Assembly (NCBI RefSeq): GCF_004168365.1
Contig: NZ_CP035704.1
Location: forward strand, 2,356,001 to 2,420,000
DNA from: Pseudolysobacter antarcticus
Lineage (GTDB): Bacteria > Pseudomonadota > Gammaproteobacteria > Xanthomonadales > Rhodanobacteraceae
DNA: 64,000 nucleotides
Direction of reading: 5' to 3'
The position numbers and the translations under genes were made by a program. This document shows positions 57,579 through 64,000 of this stretch, in pieces; the stretch's first letter is position 1, and each line of letters opens with the position of its first letter. The notes beneath the pieces are model-generated. The model was not told the DNA's origin and did not search any database. It saw only the letters and a program-made list of their open reading frames with translations.

Positions 57579-57849
57579 GTGAACCAAATCGGAGCGCAGA
57601 AATCGGAAATTCTAAGGATGCGTAGCGCAATGCGTGACGATGAGATTGTAGCTTTTACTGACTGGCAGTCAGAAACGACACGGCCGGGATATGTCGCCGA
57701 GCTGGATCCAAAAACGTCAAAGCTAAATTAAAGTCGTTGGGTCTTACGAATTCAATGAAGATCACGCGTGTGGACTTCGGAACTGTCATCAGCCTCATTT
57801 GAAATGCTGGGTAGTGATGGACAGTGACTTGCGCGAGACCAACTGAGGC

Positions 57850-58034
57850 GCCGAGCGCAGCAAACCGCTTGTTGCACGTGCCGTTGCTCTCGTCCATCGC
57901 GAGCGGGCCCTTGCCCGCTCCACCATCTGGTGTGCGATGTCGACCAGCAGCGGCGCGATCATGGGATCGTACCTCGCTTCAGGTGTGAAGTCAGCATCTG
58001 CGATTTCATTGTGGACGATTTCCGTTGGGGACAA
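57850..58034 (-). pseudogene. Class I fructose-bisphosphate aldolase, frameshifted N-terminal remnant
   Basis: The minus strand reads ARYDPMIAPLLVDIAHQMVE in one frame and, after an apparent loss of one G near 57918, AGKGPLAMDESNGTCNKRFAALG in the next. GKG-x-LAxDES-x-GT-x-x-KRF is the N-terminal signature of class I aldolases. After FAALG the similarity ends, so only about 45 residues survive. It starts within the last bases of the acetate kinase gene. A sugar-phosphate gene once followed ackA. Confidence 0.75.
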
Positions 58035-59220
58035 TCGCGAGGATGCGAATGACAGACTTCGCGATCATGAATTGTTCGTCGGTGCGAATGACGCGGACTG
58101 AAACTGCGGCCGTCGCGATCGAAATCACATCTCCATTTATTGCGTTCTTTTCTTCGACGAGTTCAACGCCGAGAAATTTTAGTCCTGCACAAATACGCGA
58201 CCTGACGACGGGAGAGTTCTCGCCAATGCTGCCGGCGAATACCAGCGTGTCGATTCCGCCCAACGCCGCCGCGAAAGCGCCGATCCATTTCTTCACCTGA
58301 TAGCAAAACAGCGCCACGGCCTCGGCCGCCCGTACGTCTAGTGTCTCGTGCGCCAGCAGGTCGCGCATGTCGGAACTGGTTTCCGAAATACCAAGCAACC
58401 CCGACTGCGTGGTGACCATGTCGTTGAATTGCTGCACGGTCATTTTTTCGGTGCGCGCTAGATATCCAATCAATCCCGGATCAAGATCGCCCGAACGCGT
58501 GCTCATCGGTATGCCGGACGTCGGTGTGAAACTCATGCTGGTATCGATGGACTTTCCATCGCGCACCGCCGCGAGGCTCGCGCCGCTGCCGAGGTGGACA
58601 AGAATCACCCGACCCGCCGTGGCCACCACAACATCGCGTCGCGCGAGTTCTTCCATCAGAAACGCATACGACAATCCATGAAAGCCGTAGCGCCGCACAC
58701 CCATGGCTTCGTAGCGGCGAGGGATGGGCAGCAGCTTGGCAACGCGCGGTAGATCGCGATGAAACTCGGTGTCGAAGCATGCAATTTGTGACAGCTCCGG
58801 GAAACGATGGCGAAACGCCTCGATCAGCAATATCTCTTCGGGCAAATGCTCGGGATCGAACGCCGTCAGTCGCTGCAGCTCGTCAAGCATTTCGGGCGTG
58901 ATGCACTGTGGTTCGAAATACTTGGGACCGCCATGCACGACGCGATGACCAACCGCTGTCAGCACACCGCAGGACGCGTCTTTCTCGATCCAGTCCATCA
59001 GCATGCCAACCGCGGCGGCTCGATCCGGGGCGGTCACCTCGCGGGAAAAGCTATCGGCCGGTGTTACATGTTTTACGCGAAAGGTCGCATCGGATAGTCC
59101 TATCCCGTCGATCATGCCAGATAGTATTTGCCGTGGCGTGCTTACCGCATCGAATAGTGCAAACTTGATGCTCGATGAACCACCGTTAATCGTCAGAATG
59201 CGGGTGCTAGAACGCGTCAT
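58006..59220 (-). CDS. ackA: Acetate kinase
   Basis: 404 residues from the ATG at 59220, which has GGAG at the right distance; an ATG two codons upstream is less well placed. It interconverts acetate + ATP and acetyl phosphate + ADP. Signatures: ILTINGGSSSIKFALFD, GHRVVHGGPKYFEP, CFDTEFHRDLP, GFHGLSYAFLMEEL, VILVHLGSGASLAAVRDGKSIDTSMSFTPTSG and VFAGSIGENSPVVRSRIC. In the first motif Gly replaces the more common Asn (INGGSSS for LNCGSSS). No phosphotransacetylase or phosphoketolase gene is adjacent; only a broken aldolase follows. Confidence 0.94.
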   Translation of the reverse strand: MTRSSTRILTINGGSSSIKFALFDAVSTPRQILSGMIDGIGLSDATFRVKHVTPADSFSREVTAPDRAAAVGMLMDWIEKDASCGVLTAVGHRVVHGGPKYFEPQCITPEMLDELQRLTAFDPEHLPEEILLIEAFRHRFPELSQIACFDTEFHRDLPRVAKLLPIPRRYEAMGVRRYGFHGLSYAFLMEELARRDVVVATAGRVILVHLGSGASLAAVRDGKSIDTSMSFTPTSGIPMSTRSGDLDPGLIGYLARTEKMTVQQFNDMVTTQSGLLGISETSSDMRDLLAHETLDVRAAEAVALFCYQVKKWIGAFAAALGGIDTLVFAGSIGENSPVVRSRICAGLKFLGVELVEEKNAINGDVISIATAAVSVRVIRTDEQFMIAKSVIRILAIVPNGNRPQ

Positions 59221-59343
59221 GGCCATCTCCGGGAATTTCGCGCTTCATGCCTCGGCCATCTCAGCCTTGACGCGTCTGCACTCGCATGTGGATCTGTCCA
59301 GACATATATCGTTTGTTAGGTATATCGAGCTGCTTCGCTACAA

Positions 59344-59751
59344 TCAGGACGACATCTGGTTGCTATACATCGGGTTGCTATGGATAGCGTGCGCGGCCGC
59401 CTTCGACGCTGGCAACGTGGTCGCGTCAACCGCCGAAGTTTCGGCGATATCACGCGGCGGCGTTATCAGGTCACGGCCACGACTGCGGGAAGTGATGTTC
59501 TTCAATTGCTTGAAGAAACGGGCGAACGAACCCGTTGTGGATATTGGTACTTCAAACGACCGCGCCGATGGATCGCTGTCCAAGCTGCGCCAGGATCTCA
59601 CGTGACTTCTGCCATAGTCGGCCCAACGCGAGTGAAAGACATCACCGGCGAAAGTGCCAGAGATCGGCTGCTCGCGTTCTTCGAGCTTGAACTCGATCGC
59701 CTCGCCGGCATCAGGCAGCAAGACTGAACTGTAAATCCATTGACCCTGCAT
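59344..59751 (-). CDS. Hypothetical protein
   Basis: 135 residues. WIYSSVLLPDAGEAIEFKLEEREQPISGTFAGDVFHSRWADYGRSHVRSWRSLDSDP reads like a compact beta-rich protein; I recall short proteins with GTF-x-x-x-x-FHSRWADY in related genera, without a function. The C-terminal part after residue 85 is low in order. The plus strand has a competing frame but with poor composition. It is upstream of ackA on the same strand, 123 bp away. Confidence 0.5.
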   Translation of the reverse strand: MQGQWIYSSVLLPDAGEAIEFKLEEREQPISGTFAGDVFHSRWADYGRSHVRSWRSLDSDPSARSFEVPISTTGSFARFFKQLKNITSRSRGRDLITPPRDIAETSAVDATTLPASKAAAHAIHSNPMYSNQMSS

Positions 59752-60272
59752 GATGTTGCTCTCAGCAAATGTATCCCGATTCTTGCTCGCAAACTGTCCG
59801 CGCGTTTGCGGCCCATCGCGAGATCCGTTCGATGCCCCATGGGTGCAACTGCAAGATCCTTCAAGTACATGCTGAGCGTCGTGCGCGACTCCGTCTGTCT
59901 GCTACCGCACGTTAGCGATAAATAAATTTCGACCAATCGGCACTGCATTTTCGAATACTTAGCGCCAGTTGTCCGCAGAGAGGTTGCCGTATGTTCGATA
60001 GCGCACCGACCGCACGGTCCGAAAGCGCATATCTTCTTATAACCATGACCGACACAACTCTGATCGTGGACGGCGATCATTGGCGATTGAGTCGTATCGT
60101 TGCGTGCGGCGGCGGCTCTCACGGGTCGGTTCATCTCCTTGGAGATCGTAATTCTAGTTACCGGATGCAGGCGCGCCAACTTCACCGAGGTTGCCTCAAA
60201 AAGTTGGCAACGCCTTACCAACAACGACTGACCCAGTCAATTATTGGGTCGATTTCAGCTGAGGAGACCATC
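59752..60272. other. 521-bp region without a convincing gene
   Basis: A plus-strand frame runs through to the next gene but has no family and no ribosome site until 60273. GTTGCC (60190-60195) and GGCAAC (60206-60211) form an inverted motif similar to the TTGCCA/TGGCAA palindrome at 32990. A GAGGAG ribosome site at 60260 fixes the start of the following gene. Confidence 0.35.
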
Positions 60273-60647
60273 ATGATGACTTTAAGCGCTTCAGAGGCAA
60301 TTCCACGCGGTTTGCCGCCGCGAATCAAGGCTGCGCAGGCGGCGATCCACATTCCGGAAGTTCAAGCGATGCTCCGCAGATTGTCGGAGTACGACTTGGG
60401 TATTTGCATGCCGCACATGCACGACAAACTCACGGGAAATTTCGCGCCATTGCCCCCCGGAATCATGCAGATCGAGTCGGGTTTGAAGGTGGCGTTCGAA
60501 TTTGAAGGCGACGTTGCGGCTCGGGTCGAGCCCTTCTTGGCGGTGGGTTGGGCATGGCGCGATGGGCGTTCGGTGCCCGTGGCTGCCTGCGAAATGGTGA
60601 GCGGCGCTGACGTAGGCAACGCGGATGAGATCAAACACACCATGTAG
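60273..60647 (+). CDS. Hypothetical protein
   Basis: 124 residues, GAGGAG 7 bases before the ATG. LPPRIKAAQAAIHIPEVQAMLRRLSEYDLGICMPHMHDKLTGNFAPLPPGIMQIESGLKVAFE is a smooth soluble sequence with a CMPHMHD patch (Cys, Met and two His) that might bind copper. It precedes the HMA protein and P-type ATPase genes by 82 bases on the same strand, which fits a metal-related role, but I do not recognise a family. Confidence 0.6.
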   Translation: MMTLSASEAIPRGLPPRIKAAQAAIHIPEVQAMLRRLSEYDLGICMPHMHDKLTGNFAPLPPGIMQIESGLKVAFEFEGDVAARVEPFLAVGWAWRDGRSVPVAACEMVSGADVGNADEIKHTM

Positions 60648-60729
60648 CGGCTATGGCGCATGGCGCGGGGTTTTGTTGGCTCGTTCGCTTCGCCGGCACG
60701 GATCGAGTGACTTCTGTTAAGGAAAAACG

Positions 60730-61167
60730 TTGAAAACAAGTGTGATCAATATTAGAGACATGTTGTCGGTGCTGAGTGTCGACGGTGTTGAAAAGCGGAT
60801 CGGTCAAGTGGGCGGCGTCCAGAGCGTGACTGTCAACTACGCTGCCGGCAATGCAACCGTGCGCTACGACGAAACCCGTCTCGAAATAGCGGACATCAAG
60901 GCGGATGTGCGACAGAACGGCTACGACGAAGGCGACGCACCTGCCACCAAGTCTTCTGCACCGCACGGACACGACGCGCAGGCTGCACCGACAGCGAAAC
61001 CCGATACCGCGCAGAAAACGCCGTCGGTCGCAAACGATGCTGCGAGTGCGAACCCCTCGAGCTCCCCGTCCTTGGACCCGGCGCAACCTGGTGCGGAGCC
61101 GCCGGCATCGGCTACCCCCCCTTCGCCTGCATCCGTCGCGGAACCGGCGAGCGCGACTCCTTCGTAG
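60730..61167 (+). CDS. Stand-alone HMA-like domain protein lacking the CxxC motif
   Basis: 145 residues from a TTG with AAGGA upstream. Residues 1-70 are a heavy-metal-associated ferredoxin-like domain nearly identical in layout to the N-terminus of the ATPase that follows ([45 protein letters not shown]). The GMxCxxC loop is replaced by DMLSVLS, so the usual metal ligands are missing. A Pro/Ala/Ser-rich tail follows. It lies 34 bases before the ATPase gene and probably arose by duplication of its 5' end. Confidence 0.75.
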   Translation: MKTSVINIRDMLSVLSVDGVEKRIGQVGGVQSVTVNYAAGNATVRYDETRLEIADIKADVRQNGYDEGDAPATKSSAPHGHDAQAAPTAKPDTAQKTPSVANDAASANPSSSPSLDPAQPGAEPPASATPPSPASVAEPASATPS

Positions 61168-61201
61168 CGGATACCAAAGAAATGAATGGTCAGGAACGAC
61201 A

Positions 61202-64000
61202 ATGAAAACCAGTGTCATTGAAGTGAAAGACATGCTGTCCGTATTGAGCGTCGACAACGTGGAAAGGCGGATCGGCGAGGTGCCAGGTGTCGAGAGCGTG
61301 ACCGTGAATTTCGCTGCAGGAAACGCTGCGGTACGTTACGACGAGACTCGACTCGGCATTGCGGATATCAAGTCGGCCGTGCGCCAGCGTAGCTACGAGT
61401 CTGCCAGCCCCGACGGTTCTTCCGCCGACATCAGCCATCGCGACGGCTCAACATCCGCCGAGTCCCCTGCAGCGCCCGCTTCCGCCTCCCCGACCGCGTC
61501 ATCAACGGCCCCTATGAAACGCGTCGGCGCGAACACTGCCGAGGACACCGCCAAGCCTGAGCCTGCATCTGCGCTCAAAACATCCTCAGTGGTCGTTGTG
61601 GCCCCAATCGCTGGACCTGCACCGGTAGTTTCGCCGGCAACAGTCGCTGTGGCAGATGCCCGGCAACCAGGGCCGCCCGAGTCTGACACCGGCGCCATGC
61701 CCGCAGGGATGAAAATGGATAGCTCGCCTTCAAGCGGCACCGATGAAACGCCTGCGCCCAGAGGCTCTGATTCGTCCACGTCGGACGCGCCGGCTGAAAA
61801 TCCCTCTTTATGGCAGCGGTTGCGATCGTGGTTGCTCCCTGCCGCACGTCAGCCCGTGCCGCAAAAAACTGCAGCCAAGGCCGACGCTGGCGCCGATCAC
61901 AAAGATCACGCCGGCCATGGAGGCGCCTCATCGCCCATGTCTGCCGACATGGCACAGGAAATGGGCCACGGCGGCAACATGGATCTGCCCGCCATGGTAC
62001 GTGACATGCGCAACCGCTTCTGGATTTGCCTGGTTTTCTCCGTACCGATCTTCATCTACTCGCCGATGGGCAATATGTTCGTTGCCCCCACACCGCCCTT
62101 TGGCCTGCCGCTCAACCAGTGGCTCTTCGGTCTGGCCAGCGCCGCCGTTCTCTACCCCAGCTGGCCATTCTTTGTGTCAGCTTGGCGCGCGGTGCTGAAG
62201 GGCAAGCTGACGATGGCCACGCTAATCGTGTTGAGCGTGGGCACCGGATACATATTCAGTGTCGGCGCGACCTTCTTTTTCAAGAGCGATCAGTTCTTTG
62301 AAGCCGTTTCCATGCTCACGGTGTTCATCCTGCTCGGCCACTGGCTGGAAATGCGCGCTCGTGCCGGTGCCTCGTCGGCCATCAAAGCGCTGCTGAAGCT
62401 AACACCGGCCAAGGCCTTCGTAGTGCGCAAAGGCACCGAAATCGAAGTGGCGACCGCCGACGTGGTGGTGGGTGACATTGTCGTAATTCGGCCGGGCAAC
62501 AAGATTCCGGTGGATGGCACCGTTGAGTCGGGGGATTCACTGGTCGATGAATCGATGCTCACCGGCGAGTCGATGCCGGTGCAAAAAGGTCCCGGAGCGA
62601 AGGTTGCAGGTGCGACTATAAACACCAGCGGCACGTTTCGCTACAAGGCCACTAAGATCGGCTCCGACACCGCATTGGCCCAGATCGTCAAGCTGGTACA
62701 GGAGGCGCAGAACTCCAAGGCACCGGCGCAATTGCTAGCCGACAAGGCGGCGCAGTGGCTGGTGATCGCCGCCATCGGCGTCGGGCTACTGACCTTCTCG
62801 ATCTGGTTCTGGTGGATCGGCCAGCCGCTATTGTTTGCGGTTACTCTGACCATTACGGTTTTCGTGATCGCCTGCCCTGATGCGTTGGGTCTAGCTACGC
62901 CGATGGCTGTGATGGTAAGCACTGGCCTGGGAGCCGCCAACGGCATCCTCTTTAAGAATGCTTCAGCGCTGGAAGACGCCACCAAACTCAACGTTATCGT
63001 CTTCGACAAAACCGGCACGCTGACCGTTGGCAAGCCCGAAGTAGTGGACATGGTGATGGCCGAAGGCATTTCGGAAGATGCGCTTCTGCTCGCCGCCGCG
63101 GCCGTCGAGCAAGGGTCGGCCCACCCGTTGGCTCAAGCTGTTCTGCGGCGCGCCGCAAAGCTTCACGTCGACGCGCCCACAGGGTTCAAAAGTATCGATG
63201 GCCAGGGGGCACAGGCGCAGACCACAGCCGGCACCGTGTTTGTTGGCAATCGCCTGCTGATGGATACCCAGAAGTTTTCGCTCGGGCCTCTGCAAGCAGA
63301 CGCTGCGCGACTACAAGGCGAAGGTAGAACAGTGGTACATGTGGCTCAGAACAGTAAGATGATTGGCCTCATCGCGATCGCCGACGCCATTCGGCCAACT
63401 GCCAAAGCTGCGATCGCCAAGCTGCGCGAGGGCGGTATAGAGGTAGTTATGCTCACCGGCGACAATGCTGGCACGGCCAAACGCATCGCTGCCGATCTGG
63501 GCATCGCCAGCGTGCTGTCCGATGTTTTGCCGGGCCAGAAGGCCGCGAAGATCAAAGAGCTGCAGGCGACGGGCAAACGGGTCGGCATGGTGGGCGATGG
63601 TGTCAACGACGCGCCCGCGCTCACGCAAGCGAACGTGGGCTTTGCCATTGGCGCCGGCACCGATGTCGCGATAGACAGCGCCGATGTGGTGTTGATGAAG
63701 AGCGATCCCTACGACATCGTCGGCGCCATCGAACTATCCCGCGCGACCCTGCGCAAAATGCACCAGAATCTGTGGTGGGCGGTGGGCTACAACGCAATCG
63801 CCTTCCCGCTCGCGGCGGGCGTTCTGTACCCTTTTGTCTTGAGTCCGGCGGTCGCGGCTTTGTCGATGTCCGGCAGTACCCTCATTGTGGCGATCAATGC
63901 GCTGCTGCTCAAGCGCACCAAGCTGGCCGGCATCCATCAACCCGGAAAGAAGGGCGCACCTGGATCAGCCTCTCCAGCAAAACCAGGGAATGTGGCGAAG
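61202..64000 (+). CDS. P1B-type metal-transporting ATPase with Cys-less HMA domain and CPD motif (partial)
   Basis: 933 codons visible; it runs off the right edge but already covers the whole catalytic core. AGGA precedes the ATG. Order: HMA-like domain without CxxC (1-70), long Pro/Ala/Ser linker, His/Met patch ([17 protein letters not shown], about 230-260), eight-helix transporter with TGES, CPD at 558-560 ([12 protein letters not shown]), DKTGT with phosphorylated D602, SAHP and GDGVNDAP. The last helix has [17 protein letters not shown], the pattern of CopB-like (P1B-3) pumps, which normally carry CPH. Export of copper or a similar ion is likely; the specificity is open. Confidence 0.9.
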   Translation, partial: MKTSVIEVKDMLSVLSVDNVERRIGEVPGVESVTVNFAAGNAAVRYDETRLGIADIKSAVRQRSYESASPDGSSADISHRDGSTSAESPAAPASASPTASSTAPMKRVGANTAEDTAKPEPASALKTSSVVVVAPIAGPAPVVSPATVAVADARQPGPPESDTGAMPAGMKMDSSPSSGTDETPAPRGSDSSTSDAPAENPSLWQRLRSWLLPAARQPVPQKTAAKADAGADHKDHAGHGGASSPMSADMAQEMGHGGNMDLPAMVRDMRNRFWICLVFSVPIFIYSPMGNMFVAPTPPFGLPLNQWLFGLASAAVLYPSWPFFVSAWRAVLKGKLTMATLIVLSVGTGYIFSVGATFFFKSDQFFEAVSMLTVFILLGHWLEMRARAGASSAIKALLKLTPAKAFVVRKGTEIEVATADVVVGDIVVIRPGNKIPVDGTVESGDSLVDESMLTGESMPVQKGPGAKVAGATINTSGTFRYKATKIGSDTALAQIVKLVQEAQNSKAPAQLLADKAAQWLVIAAIGVGLLTFSIWFWWIGQPLLFAVTLTITVFVIACPDALGLATPMAVMVSTGLGAANGILFKNASALEDATKLNVIVFDKTGTLTVGKPEVVDMVMAEGISEDALLLAAAAVEQGSAHPLAQAVLRRAAKLHVDAPTGFKSIDGQGAQAQTTAGTVFVGNRLLMDTQKFSLGPLQADAARLQGEGRTVVHVAQNSKMIGLIAIADAIRPTAKAAIAKLREGGIEVVMLTGDNAGTAKRIAADLGIASVLSDVLPGQKAAKIKELQATGKRVGMVGDGVNDAPALTQANVGFAIGAGTDVAIDSADVVLMKSDPYDIVGAIELSRATLRKMHQNLWWAVGYNAIAFPLAAGVLYPFVLSPAVAALSMSGSTLIVAINALLLKRTKLAGIHQPGKKGAPGSASPAKPGNVAK

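Overview
The window is GC-rich chromosomal DNA from a gammaproteobacterium. It most likely belongs to the Lysobacterales/Xanthomonadales (Rhodanobacteraceae-like). This is inferred from the lexA-imuA-imuB-dnaE2 SOS cassette, a class I fumarase, the DUF1501/DUF1800 pair, an IPTL-CTERM surface protein and secreted proteins ending in an FRN-G/D-F-D/E tail. No rRNA or tRNA gene and no CRISPR array was seen.

Layout. 1-1000: start of a UDP-sugar dehydrogenase gene (runs off the left edge), then an IS200-type element whose transposase carries an amber codon at a predicted metal-ligand glutamine. 1-13 kb: outer-membrane protein, DUF1501 and DUF1800 proteins, small Cys-rich protein, fumarase, YcaQ-type DNA glycosylase, MBL hydrolase, cold-shock protein, KatG. 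13-22 kb: TonB-dependent receptor divergent from the SOS mutagenesis operon lexA-imuA-imuB-dnaE2, with a palindrome over the lexA start as candidate operator. 22-24 kb: secreted trypsin-like protease and a PD40 beta-propeller protein. 24-29.5 kb: complete urease operon ureDABCEFG on the minus strand.

29.5-33 kb is gene-poor and patchy: a hexamer repeat, a headless coiled-coil frame, a very AT-rich tract, a lone ORF with PD-(D/E)XK-like residues, and two Crp/Fnr-type regulators. 33-42.5 kb holds signalling and envelope genes: orphan histidine kinase, metallophosphoesterase, PAP2 phosphatase overlapping a diacylglycerol-kinase-like gene, DUF347 membrane protein, PepSY protein, CHAD protein, His-rich small protein, RMD1-family protein. 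42.7-48 kb is one 1755-residue repetitive surface protein with an IPTL-CTERM tail.

48.4-57.6 kb is the most mosaic part. An SseB-like gene, a KfrA-like DNA-binding protein and a higB/higA-ImmA toxin-antitoxin pair lie between two copies of the 3' end of an NHL-repeat gene; one copy is a frameshifted remnant. Beyond these are a headless acyltransferase next to a 19-bp inverted repeat, a nitroreductase-like gene, a DUF6544-like gene, and what look like the two halves of one protein family about 4.5 kb apart. 57.8-64 kb: a frameshifted aldolase remnant behind acetate kinase, two hypothetical genes, a stand-alone Cys-less HMA protein, and a P1B ATPase (runs off the right edge) with its own Cys-less HMA domain and a CPD membrane motif.

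Best candidates for new biology are the CPD/Cys-less-HMA ATPase locus, the KfrA/HigB/HigA-ImmA island with its palindromic sites and split third gene, and the lone nuclease-like ORF beside the AT-rich tract.
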